A stretch of 64,000 nucleotides of DNA from CAKZNE01 sp964485405. GTDB taxonomy: Bacteria > Bacteroidota > Bacteroidia > Flavobacteriales > Schleiferiaceae. The position numbers were made by a program, and so were the translations under genes. The first letter of the stretch is position 1, and every line of letters begins with the position of its first letter. The notes below the pieces were generated by a model. That model saw nothing but the letters and a program-made list of their open reading frames with translations, had not been told where the DNA came from and made no database searches. Positions 32,896 through 40,873 of the stretch are shown here, piece after piece. Where the stretch lies: positions 1-64,000 of the forward strand of contig CAZAJG010000006.1 of assembly GCA_964485405.1 (NCBI GenBank). Direction: 5' to 3'.

Positions 32896-33737
32896 GATAC
32901 ACGTTTTTTTTAAAAAAAGTTAGAATTAGTCGTATATCAGGTTAGGCCAAAGCATGTGATGTTATTCGATAACCTTCACAGCTTAAAAACAGCTCTAAAC
33001 CTGAGTATGGGAAGTGGCAGGAATCTGACTAAAACACATGAATTTTTGCTTCCCATCAGACCTTCATATGTCTCAATCATCTCCCTATTGAGAGATCTTG
33101 TTTTTTCTTGCTTGCTCGAAAAAAGTATTTGATAAAGACTTATTTTTCTTCCTCAATTGAATCGTTATAAATCTTGATACTTCATTCGTTCTGTTACTCA
33201 AAAAAATAGAATAACTCTCTAACAATAATTGCTTTCACAAGCTAGTAACGTTTGAAGGCTAATGCTTAAACACGTTTCCCGTGTTTTCCACGGGGAAAGT
33301 TTTTTGGATAAATAAAAGTTCATAAAGAATCAAACACAAAGCAAAAGCTTGATAATCAGAAAAACAGTCTTATCCGAATTACATTTTTTGATAAGTCATT
33401 GATTATTAGATTTTAAGACTATTTTTTATTCATTTTAACACGAGAATTTACAGTAATTTTCTGTATTCTAAATATCCAATTTGATCAAAATTCGTTAAGA
33501 TAATCTGGTTCTCAATAAGTTTTAAATCGTTCGATTTATCAAGTCATAAATAGTCGAATTTTAGACCATAGTAAAGCCAAAATTTTTGAAAATTTTACTC
33601 CTTCAACACTCTCTGGCATAAGTCTCTTATTATTTAGAAATTATCTATCATTGAAAAGAGTATTTTACTAAAGGGGTCTTCACATCACACTTCGTAAACT
33701 TGAAGGAATGCCTTAACTTAGGCGTATAAAGAATCAG
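32896..33737. other. 840-base intergenic region with orphan hairpin
   Basis: No credible gene of useful size is seen on either strand. The region is AT-rich. It contains an 8-bp inverted repeat (ATGGGAAG 33007-33014, CTTCCCAT 33049-33056) and one GC-rich terminator-like hairpin at 33275-33307. I found no good TAnnTTTG element for a transcript ending at that hairpin. The last 50 bases probably hold the promoter of the DUF2461 gene. Confidence 0.6.
33275..33307 (+). terminator. Orphan terminator-like hairpin
   Basis: TTTCCCGTG (33275-33283) pairs with CACGGGGAAA (33289-33298) around a TTTTC loop with one bulged G, then GTTTTTTGG. No gene ends nearby on either strand, so it may end an unseen short RNA. 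Confidence 0.5.
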
Positions 33738-34406
33738 ATGAAATACTTAAATGAAGATTTTCTAAACTTTTTCAAAGCCTTAGAAAGTAATAATAGCAAA
33801 GAGTGGTTTGACGAAAACAGAAAACATTATGAGAAGGCTGTTAAGAAACCATTTAAGAATTTAGCTTTGGAATTGTGCAAGGCTCTACAGCCATACTACC
33901 CAAATGTTGATTTAAGCAATAACTTCTCTATTTCTCGGATCAATAGAGACATACGCTTTAGTGCTGACAAAACCCCATATAAAGACCATATGGGGGTAAT
34001 GATATTACCTGGAGGCAAGAAGGATAAAACAAGACCAGGCTTTTACATGCAAGCCAATCATAAAGATGTTAGAGTTTACTCTGGTTCTTATATGCCAGAT
34101 AAGGATCAACTCTTATTGATACGCACCTATATTCTTCATAATCTAGAGGAATTCAACACCTTGGTAAATGCTAAAGAGTTTGTCGACTCTTTTGGTGAAA
34201 TTCGTGGAGATAAAAATAAACGGCTGAGTGCTAATTTTAAAGATACCATGGAGATTCAACCGCTAATAGCCAACAAGAGTTTTTATTGGTTCTTTAAGCT
34301 TAAGCCAGAAGTAATAACCCAAGATGATTTAATAAACCAGTTGATTACGGGCTATGAGAAATCCTTACCTCTAAATAACTTTTTTGAAAAAGCCTTGGGC
34401 TACTGA
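33738..34406 (+). CDS. DUF2461 family protein
   Basis: The 222-residue protein matches the DUF2461 (TIGR02453) family throughout: an N-terminal FKALESNNSKEWFDENRKHYE, then SRINRDIRFSADKTPYKDHMG and GFYMQANHKDVRVYSG. The family has no established biochemical role. Length is typical. It is convergent with tsf and shares a bidirectional terminator with it. Confidence 0.85.
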   Translation: MKYLNEDFLNFFKALESNNSKEWFDENRKHYEKAVKKPFKNLALELCKALQPYYPNVDLSNNFSISRINRDIRFSADKTPYKDHMGVMILPGGKKDKTRPGFYMQANHKDVRVYSGSYMPDKDQLLLIRTYILHNLEEFNTLVNAKEFVDSFGEIRGDKNKRLSANFKDTMEIQPLIANKSFYWFFKLKPEVITQDDLINQLITGYEKSLPLNNFFEKALGY

Positions 34407-34420
34407 TTCCATAAACGAAA

Positions 34421-34453
34421 AAGGCCCTTATCCGTTAGATAAGGGCCTTGTAT
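34421..34453. terminator. Bidirectional terminator between DUF2461 gene and tsf
   Basis: AAGGCCCTTATC (34421-34432) and GATAAGGGCCTT (34438-34449) form a perfect 12-bp stem with a five-base loop. On the minus strand it continues TTTTTCG, a proper U run for tsf; on the plus strand the tail is weaker. Confidence 0.85.
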
Positions 34454-34472
34454 ATATTATTTCAACTGAAAC

Positions 34473-35297
34473 TTATACGCCTAAGCCCACTCTCTTAAAT
34501 TCAGTCACTGTAAGACCTCCTTTAACGGAATCTAAATACTTAGTTACATTTAATTTTCCATCACGGATGTAATCTTGTTCCAATAAAGTATTCTCTTTGA
34601 AGAATTTATTCAAACGTCCTTGTGCAATTTTATCCAACATAGCCTCAGGCTTTCCTTCTTCACGAGCTTGCTCACGACCAACCTCTAATTCTCTATCTAT
34701 CACCTCTTGAGAAACTTCATCTCTCTTAAGGGCAACTGGGTTCATAGCTGCAGCTTGCATAGCTACATTGCGTCCTGCTTCAGCAGCTTCTTCGTTCATG
34801 CCAACGATAGTTGCTAACTTATTTCCAGCATGAATGTATCCAGCTACAAAATCAGAATTTACTACTTCATAACCACCAATCTCTAGTTTTTCACCGATAA
34901 CACCAGTTTGTTCGGTAAGCTTTTCAGCGATAGTCATATCTCCTAAGCTTGTGGCAAGAAGCGCGTCTTTATCCGCAACTCTTCCCTCTATAGCTTTATC
35001 TAAAATACTTTGTGTTAAAGCAATATAAGTTTCGTTCTTAGCAACGAAATCTGTTTCGCAGTTTAAGCTCACTACTGCACCGAAAGAATTGTCAGCAGTA
35101 GTCCCAGCTAAAACACACCCTTCGCTAGCGTCACGATCTGCACGCTTTGCGGCAATCTTCTGACCTTTTTTGCGAAGTATGTCAACGGCTGCATCAAAAT
35201 CTCCCTCAGCTTCCTGAAGCGCTTTTTTGCAATCCATCATACCGGCTCCGGTTTGTTTTCTTAGTTTGTTTACGTCTGCTGCAGTTATTGTAGCCAT
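34473..35297 (-). CDS. tsf: Translation elongation factor Ts
   Basis: The 274-residue protein is the guanine nucleotide exchange factor of EF-Tu. The N-terminal UBA-like domain (TAADVNKLRKQTGAGMMDCKKAL) and the conserved core (NCETDFVAKNETY, about residues 80-95) are intact. Length is normal for the phylum. It is last in the cluster rplM-rpsI-rpsB-tsf and is 98 bases downstream of rpsB. Confidence 0.97.
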   Translation of the reverse strand: MATITAADVNKLRKQTGAGMMDCKKALQEAEGDFDAAVDILRKKGQKIAAKRADRDASEGCVLAGTTADNSFGAVVSLNCETDFVAKNETYIALTQSILDKAIEGRVADKDALLATSLGDMTIAEKLTEQTGVIGEKLEIGGYEVVNSDFVAGYIHAGNKLATIVGMNEEAAEAGRNVAMQAAAMNPVALKRDEVSQEVIDRELEVGREQAREEGKPEAMLDKIAQGRLNKFFKENTLLEQDYIRDGKLNVTKYLDSVKGGLTVTEFKRVGLGV

Positions 35298-35395
35298 TTT
35301 GTTGTAAAATTTAAAACGTTACTTTAAAAAATCAAGAAAGGGATAAAAATTACTTTTCACCCCTTCCCGAATATCATTATACTGTTAATAATACT

Positions 35396-36232
35396 TTATG
35401 AATTTTCTTCGGCAGGAGCTTCTTCTTTAGAAGGAGCGGCTTCCTTAGTTTCTTCTTTAGCCTCTGGTGTTGGAGCAGGAGCTTCTGCAGCTTTCTTAGC
35501 AGCCGCTTTCTTCAACTTCTCATCAGATGCCTTAGCTCTTTCCGTTTTGCGCTCAGTTAATCCTTTTTTGATGTAAGAAGTTACTTCACCCACTACCATA
35601 TCAATAGATTTAGTAGCATCATCATTTGCAGGAATTGCATAATCAACTTCATTCGGATCAGAGTTGGTATCCACAACAGCAAAGGTTGGGATTCCTAGTT
35701 TCTGTGCTTCTGCAACAGCAATGTGCTCTTTGTTGATATCTACAATAAACAAAGCTCCTGGAAGACGAGTCATATCCGTAATAGAACCTAACTGTTTTTC
35801 CAATTTTGCACGCTGACGGTCTACTTGAAGTCTTTCTTTCTTAGAAAGCGTCATGAAAGTTCCATCTTCCTTCATCTTATCAATGCCTTGCATCTTTTTA
35901 ACCGCCTTACGGATGGTTACAAAGTTGGTAAGCATACCTCCAGGCCAACGCTCAGTGATAAAAGGCATATTTACATCACTTGCATTTTTTGCGATGATCT
36001 CTTTTGCTTGTTTTTTTGTAGCCACGTACATGATCTTTCTACCTGAAGCAGCAATTTTAGCTAAAGCTTCTCCAGCTTTCTCCATTTTTGCTTGAGTCTT
36101 GTAAAGATCAATAATGTGAATCCCATTTCTCTCCATAAAGATATATGGAGCCATGGCAGGGTGCCATTTACGAGTCAAGTGTCCAAAATGAACACCTGCA
36201 TCTAACATCTGTTTTACTGTGTCGTTTGCCAT
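35396..36232 (-). CDS. rpsB: 30S ribosomal protein S2
   Basis: The 278-residue protein has the full S2 core (MLDAGVHFGHLTRKWHPAMAPYIF at the start; VDTNSDPNEVDYAIPANDDATKS near 195-220), followed by a C-terminal tail of about 45 residues of Lys, Ala, Glu and Pro (KKAAAKKAAEAPAPTPEAKE), low complexity and absent from E. coli S2. Such tails are common in Bacteroidota. It binds late on the 30S subunit near S1. Confidence 0.97.
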   Translation of the reverse strand: MANDTVKQMLDAGVHFGHLTRKWHPAMAPYIFMERNGIHIIDLYKTQAKMEKAGEALAKIAASGRKIMYVATKKQAKEIIAKNASDVNMPFITERWPGGMLTNFVTIRKAVKKMQGIDKMKEDGTFMTLSKKERLQVDRQRAKLEKQLGSITDMTRLPGALFIVDINKEHIAVAEAQKLGIPTFAVVDTNSDPNEVDYAIPANDDATKSIDMVVGEVTSYIKKGLTERKTERAKASDEKLKKAAAKKAAEAPAPTPEAKEETKEAAPSKEEAPAEENS

Positions 36233-36330
36233 TTTAATATTTGTTTACTTTCACTAATTGCAACTTACTGGTGGTTTTTCTGATGTACAGAAAGCGCCCA
36301 ATAAATTTGGATACTAAACCAAATGCGTTC

Positions 36331-36717
36331 TTAACGTTTAGAGAACTGAAATTTCTTACGAGCTTTCTTCTGACCAAACTTCTTACGTTCTACCATACGC
36401 GGATCACGTGTAAGAAGGCCTTCAGGCTTAAGCATTGGTCTCCATTCTGCATTAATCTCGCATAATGCACGAGAAATACCTAAACGGATCGCTTCTGCTT
36501 GCCCAGTAATACCTCCACCTTCTACATTGATTTTTACATCATAGTTTCCTAAAGTTTCTGTAATACTGAAAGCTTGTTCCACTTTATAATGAAGTGGCTT
36601 TGTATCAAAGTACTCTTTGTAGTCTTTTTTGTTTACGGTAATCTCACCTTTGCCTTCCTTTAAAAAAACACGGGCAATGGATGTCTTTCTTCTACCGATA
36701 GCGTGCGTTACTGACAT
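36331..36717 (-). CDS. rpsI: 30S ribosomal protein S9
   Basis: The 128-residue protein has the S9 signature GRRKTSIARVFL at its N-terminus, GGGITGQAEAIRLGISRAL in the middle, and the conserved basic C-terminal tail ending in FSKR, which reaches the P-site tRNA. It starts three bases after the end of rplM and is co-transcribed with it. Confidence 0.97.
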   Translation of the reverse strand: MSVTHAIGRRKTSIARVFLKEGKGEITVNKKDYKEYFDTKPLHYKVEQAFSITETLGNYDVKINVEGGGITGQAEAIRLGISRALCEINAEWRPMLKPEGLLTRDPRMVERKKFGQKKARKKFQFSKR

Positions 36718-36720
36718 ACT

Positions 36721-37176
36721 TTATATAATAGTGTTTAAATCTATTGCTTTGGGCTGTTGAGCTTCTTGTTTGTGTTCAGCTCCTTCATAAACAAATAAGT
36801 TACGAAACATTTGGCGTCCTAATCTATTCTTAGGAAGCATTCCCTTAACCGCATTTTCAACTACTTTAATAGGCTGCTTAGTCAACAACTCACTAGGTGT
36901 ACTGAAACGTTGACCCCCTGGGAAACCGGTGTGAGAAACATATTGTTTATCTGTTTCTTTGTTTCCACTTAATTTAACTTTGCCCGCATTGATAATTACT
37001 ACATTATCACCACAGTCAACGTGAGGAGTGAAGTTCGTTTTGTTCTTACCTCTTAAAAGATAAGCCACTTTAGAAGATAATCTTCCTAAAGTTTCACCTT
37101 CAGCATCAACCAAAACCCAGTTCTTCTCTGCCGTTTCTTTATTTGCGGATATAGTTTTGTAACTTATAGTGTTCAC
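36721..37176 (-). CDS. rplM: 50S ribosomal protein L13
   Basis: The 151-residue protein shows the L13 signature: VDAEGETLGRLSSKVAYLLRG near residues 23-43, HVDCGDNVVIINAGKV, and VKGMLPKNRLGRQMFRNLFVYEG. It assembles early on the 50S subunit. It is first of the ribosomal protein cluster and has an 84-base leader with two small hairpins. Confidence 0.97.
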   Translation of the reverse strand: MNTISYKTISANKETAEKNWVLVDAEGETLGRLSSKVAYLLRGKNKTNFTPHVDCGDNVVIINAGKVKLSGNKETDKQYVSHTGFPGGQRFSTPSELLTKQPIKVVENAVKGMLPKNRLGRQMFRNLFVYEGAEHKQEAQQPKAIDLNTII

Positions 37177-37552
37177 AACTATTTTATTTTTAATCTGTTA
37201 CGTATAAAATTATACCTCCCCTAAAAAGGGGCTGCGAATTTACAACTAAAATTCTGAATTAGCCAAACATATAAACTTTAAATTCACGGCTTTACCTCTT
37301 GGTCTTAATTGCCATTTCATCTACACAAAAGAATTGCAAACTTTTGAATCCGAATGCAAATAACATCACAAGATTTTATCAAAACAAACATCCAAGGTAT
37401 CAACTGGGGTAAAACGCTTTCATCGTAACATAATCCTCTTTATTTTAACAATGGAAATTTTCACTGATAGATTTACACCACCCCAACGATAATCGAAATA
37501 TTAACGTGATTATACAGAGATAACCTAAATTTGTATGCTACAATACTTTGAA
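37177..37552. other. Divergent intergenic region, rplM and M43 protease genes
   Basis: No gene fits here. On the minus strand TATGTTTG (37271-37264) is a candidate -7 element for the ribosomal cluster, with its leader holding hairpins GTATA/TATAC (37202-37215) and CCCC/GGGG (37218-37231). On the plus strand TAAATTTG (37526-37533) is a candidate -7 for the protease gene. The rest shows nothing. Confidence 0.5.
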
Positions 37553-39637
37553 ATGAATAGAATCACCCTATCTTTTTTGCTACTACTGGGAAGTTCCGTG
37601 CTTTTTGGTCAACATATACATAAATGTGCAACGGATGAGTTTACCGAAAAACTCTTAACAAGCGATTCCGATTACTATAAGCGATATAATGATGCTCAAG
37701 ACATCATGCATCAAATCGCAGAATCCAAACAAAAATCGCAAGCCGTAGTATTTACGATTCCGGTAGTGGTGCATGTTATTTATAACGACTATCGAGACAA
37801 CATTAGCCGCGCCCAAATTGAAGATGGCATACGGGTGTTGAACGAGGACTTTAGAAGAATGAATGCCGATGCCTCTAATACTAGAACAGTGTTTCAAAGT
37901 AGAGCATCTGATCCCGAAATTGAATTCAAACTGGCGAAGATTGACCCGAGTGGAAATTGTACAGATGGTATAACCCGAACACAATCGGCCCTTTCAACAG
38001 ATGCGTCTGATGCTGTTAAGCCGTTAAGTAACTGGGACAATAGTAAGTATTTAAACATTTGGGTTGTAAATAGTATTGCCAATAACTCGGGCGTTCCCGG
38101 AACGATCTTGGGGTATGCCTATTTCCCTGTTTCTGGAGGAAATAATTTCAGAAGAGATGGAATGGTTATTCGTCACGATCAAATGGGAACCATCGGGACA
38201 GCGTTGACAACCACCGATGTATCCAATGCAACGGTTCATAAAGGGAGAACCATTACACATGAAGCAGGTCACTACTTGGGCTTGCCTCACACTTTTAGTC
38301 AAGGTTGTTTTGGAGGAGACGGAATTTCTGATACTCCTCCTGTGAGCGCCTCTAATAGTGGCTGTGATTTTAGCACAAACACCTGCACAAACGATAGTCC
38401 GGATTTACCAGATATGATTGAAAACTATATGGACTATTCAAATGGAAGTTGTCAAAACATGTTCACTTCTGGTCAAACTGCAGTTATGAGAGCGGCACTC
38501 TCCAGTACTCAACTGCGTCAGAACTTAAGAAGCGGCACGAATTTGACGGCTACTGGTGTAACCAATCCACCCGACTGTCTTCCCACTGCAGCATTGGAAG
38601 TTGATAAACAATTAATTTGTGCTGGCGAAAGCGTGAGCTTTTTCGATAGCTCTGAAGATGGAGACCCAAGCACCTGGGCTTGGACTTTTCCAGGAGGAAC
38701 TCCTTCTACGTCTAACCTCAAAAACCCAGTTATTACCTACAATACCCCAGGAGTTTTTGATGTTACCCTTACCGTATCTAACGGTGCTGGAAGTGATAAC
38801 ATAACCTATGCCAGAGAAATTAGCGTTAAAAATCCTGGGAGCCCTGCATTCCATGCAGACTGGAGCGAGAATTTTGAAGCTACAAATATTTCTAATGAAA
38901 TAAGCCTTATTGATGCTGGTGATGGAATCAAGTTTGACCTATTTACTCAAGCAGGAAGTAGCGGAAGTAACTCCTTAAAGTTGGACAACTTTAACGCCAC
39001 TGTGATTGGCGAGCAAGATTGGCTGATTTCACCAGCTATCAGCACTATATTTTCTTCTGGCCTTTCCGTGAGTTTTGACTATGCCTTCGCTGCTAAAGAC
39101 AATGCAAATAATGATGAACTTAATGTTTATGCCTCCACAGACTGCGGTCAAACTTGGATACTTAGAAGATTTTACAGGGGCGGCCAGTTAAGAACCGCTG
39201 CTACAACCACTCAGGATTTTACACCTTCCGGACCAACAGAATGGACTACTCAATCCATCGGTTTTGACGCTTACATTGGACCTGATCCGCTCTTAATCCG
39301 TTTTGAGTTTATTAACGGTGGAGGAAACAACTTTTACATAGACAATATCCGATTCAACGGAACGATTGGGTTGGATGAATACGAATCAGCCACTCTGAAT
39401 ATATACCCAAATCCTGCCTCAACTCAGGTAACAATCAGTGCGGATGATTTCGACTTAAAGAATGTGACTTTAAGCGTAACCGATTTAAGCGGAAGAGTAA
39501 TCGTTGATCAAATTATTGATACTGAAGAAAAGGAATATCAAATGAACTTGGATGATTATTCACTTTCTCCAGGCGTTTACCTCATCCATTTAAACAATGG
39601 AACAGAGCAGGCTGTAGAACGTTTGATTATAGAATAA
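37553..39637 (+). CDS. Secreted M43-type metalloprotease with PKD domain and T9SS sorting domain
   Basis: The 694-residue protein has a signal peptide (MNRITLSFLLLLGSSVLFGQ), an M43 (pappalysin-like) protease domain with HEAGHYLGLPH near residues 235-245, a PKD domain with TWAWTFPGGTPSTSN (about 375-430), a region with a jelly-roll-like or MAM-like pattern (about 440-600), and a type A T9SS sorting domain (NIYPNPAST onward). I chose ATG 37553 because the -7 element ends at 37533, just before a longer in-frame ATG at 37535. It resembles the N-terminus of the giant surface protein of this window, so the two are paralogues. Confidence 0.9.
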   Translation: MNRITLSFLLLLGSSVLFGQHIHKCATDEFTEKLLTSDSDYYKRYNDAQDIMHQIAESKQKSQAVVFTIPVVVHVIYNDYRDNISRAQIEDGIRVLNEDFRRMNADASNTRTVFQSRASDPEIEFKLAKIDPSGNCTDGITRTQSALSTDASDAVKPLSNWDNSKYLNIWVVNSIANNSGVPGTILGYAYFPVSGGNNFRRDGMVIRHDQMGTIGTALTTTDVSNATVHKGRTITHEAGHYLGLPHTFSQGCFGGDGISDTPPVSASNSGCDFSTNTCTNDSPDLPDMIENYMDYSNGSCQNMFTSGQTAVMRAALSSTQLRQNLRSGTNLTATGVTNPPDCLPTAALEVDKQLICAGESVSFFDSSEDGDPSTWAWTFPGGTPSTSNLKNPVITYNTPGVFDVTLTVSNGAGSDNITYAREISVKNPGSPAFHADWSENFEATNISNEISLIDAGDGIKFDLFTQAGSSGSNSLKLDNFNATVIGEQDWLISPAISTIFSSGLSVSFDYAFAAKDNANNDELNVYASTDCGQTWILRRFYRGGQLRTAATTTQDFTPSGPTEWTTQSIGFDAYIGPDPLLIRFEFINGGGNNFYIDNIRFNGTIGLDEYESATLNIYPNPASTQVTISADDFDLKNVTLSVTDLSGRVIVDQIIDTEEKEYQMNLDDYSLSPGVYLIHLNNGTEQAVERLIIE

Positions 39638-39650
39638 TAACATCCTTAAA

Positions 39651-39695
39651 ATCCTAAAGGCTAAGTGTAAAATGACTACGTTTGGCCTTTAGGAT
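39651..39695 (+). terminator. Inverted repeat after the M43 protease gene, probable terminator
   Basis: ATCCTAAAGGC and GCCTTTAGGAT are perfect complements separated by 23 bases. It lies just after the protease stop, but it has a long loop and no strong T run, so it is a moderate call. Confidence 0.5.
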
Positions 39696-39724
39696 AATTC
39701 TAAACTTAACCCAACCAACCCCAA

Positions 39725-40435
39725 ATGCGCTATTTCCTAAGCCTTATTGCTGTCTTGGCAATTGTTCCATTTTCAATCGCACAAGGAAAAAAAACCGTTT
39801 TAGCTATTTATACGGTGCCTCCCTCGGAAGGTGTAATGGTAGACGATAAAATATTGCCCAGTGGCAATCAGGCTTTTCTAGAACCAGGTCTTCATAGAAT
39901 CCGAACTTGGGCCCCTAATTATATTATACTGGACACTACTATACTTGTTGAAGAGAGCCCTGTAGAGCTAATCTATTATTACGAGCGTACAGAAGAATTT
40001 ATTGAATACAGCAAAAGAGCAAAGGCTCATGCTAAGAAGAGGAGGCCAAGAGTAGATCTTCCAATGACCACAACCACCCTACTAGCCGGTGGAACTATTT
40101 TCTATTATTTAAGATCTAGGAACTTGTACGATGAAGCGATCGACCTTCATAGTGAATACTTAATTCAAAACAGCGACCTGGACTTTCATTACAATGAATT
40201 TGATGATAAAAGAAAGGATTATCGTAATTCAATGACCATATTCTACTCTTCTGCTGCACTTACGGCTGTATCTGCCTATCTTTTGTATCGAGGCATACGG
40301 TGGCACAAGGCCAATGTTCCTAAAAAACCTAATGATAAAAACCCTTTCATTACCTTAAATACGGCCTATTTATCTACAAACAACACTTTTGGGCCTACAG
40401 TAATTCAGGCTTCCTTGATATTTAACCTCAACTAA
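39725..40435 (+). CDS. Exported membrane protein with PEGA-like N-terminal region
   Basis: The 236-residue protein has a signal peptide (cleavage near SIAQ). Residues about 25-90 (PPSEGVMVDDKILPSG, EPGLHRIRTWAPNY) resemble a PEGA-type surface domain. Two hydrophobic segments follow (about 115-130 and 170-195), with a polar loop between. No enzyme motif is seen. It precedes a lipoprotein gene by six bases, so the two are probably one operon. Confidence 0.6.
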   Translation: MRYFLSLIAVLAIVPFSIAQGKKTVLAIYTVPPSEGVMVDDKILPSGNQAFLEPGLHRIRTWAPNYIILDTTILVEESPVELIYYYERTEEFIEYSKRAKAHAKKRRPRVDLPMTTTTLLAGGTIFYYLRSRNLYDEAIDLHSEYLIQNSDLDFHYNEFDDKRKDYRNSMTIFYSSAALTAVSAYLLYRGIRWHKANVPKKPNDKNPFITLNTAYLSTNNTFGPTVIQASLIFNLN

Positions 40436-40441
40436 TACGGA

Positions 40442-40873
40442 ATGAAAAAGTTTTTACTCCTCTTTATACTCGCCTTTTCTCTTACCTCTTGCTTAAAAAC
40501 GGATGTTTTTGAAAAAGAAGAAGAAGATCATTTCTTGTTTTCTGATTTCTATCTGAATGAATTGGATGATTTTCAAATGGATATGATCGAGTTTAACTCC
40601 TCCACTTTCACCGGTCCAGATGGTTTTGCTCGCTATCGAGCAACTGCTTCTTTTGTTATAAACCCTGCTTACTTAAGTAGACTTGAGGAAAGTTTTGACG
40701 GAGTAATAATTATAAATGAAAGGCGCTACTCAACAGCTTCTGACTTTGTTTTTACACAAAATTATGGACCATTTACACAACCACAACAGGTAAATGCACG
40801 ATTTGAACTGAGTTTGGTTAATGTTCGAGAAATGGCAACTGCCACAACTAGCATTTCCTTAAACGTCCCTTAA
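40442..40873 (+). CDS. Small lipoprotein, function unknown
   Basis: The 143-residue protein has a lipoprotein signal peptide with lipobox LTSC (MKKFLLLFILAFSLTSC), then an acidic linker and a beta-rich domain. No family is recognised. It is convergent with polA, and their ends overlap by four bases. Confidence 0.65.
   Translation: MKKFLLLFILAFSLTSCLKTDVFEKEEEDHFLFSDFYLNELDDFQMDMIEFNSSTFTGPDGFARYRATASFVINPAYLSRLEESFDGVIIINERRYSTASDFVFTQNYGPFTQPQQVNARFELSLVNVREMATATTSISLNVP

Noticed and set aside
33369..33386. TGATAAGTCATTGATTA, similar to an FNR site
   Set aside because: The spacing between half-sites is wrong (TGAT-N2-GTCA) and it is in the middle of a gap far from any gene start.
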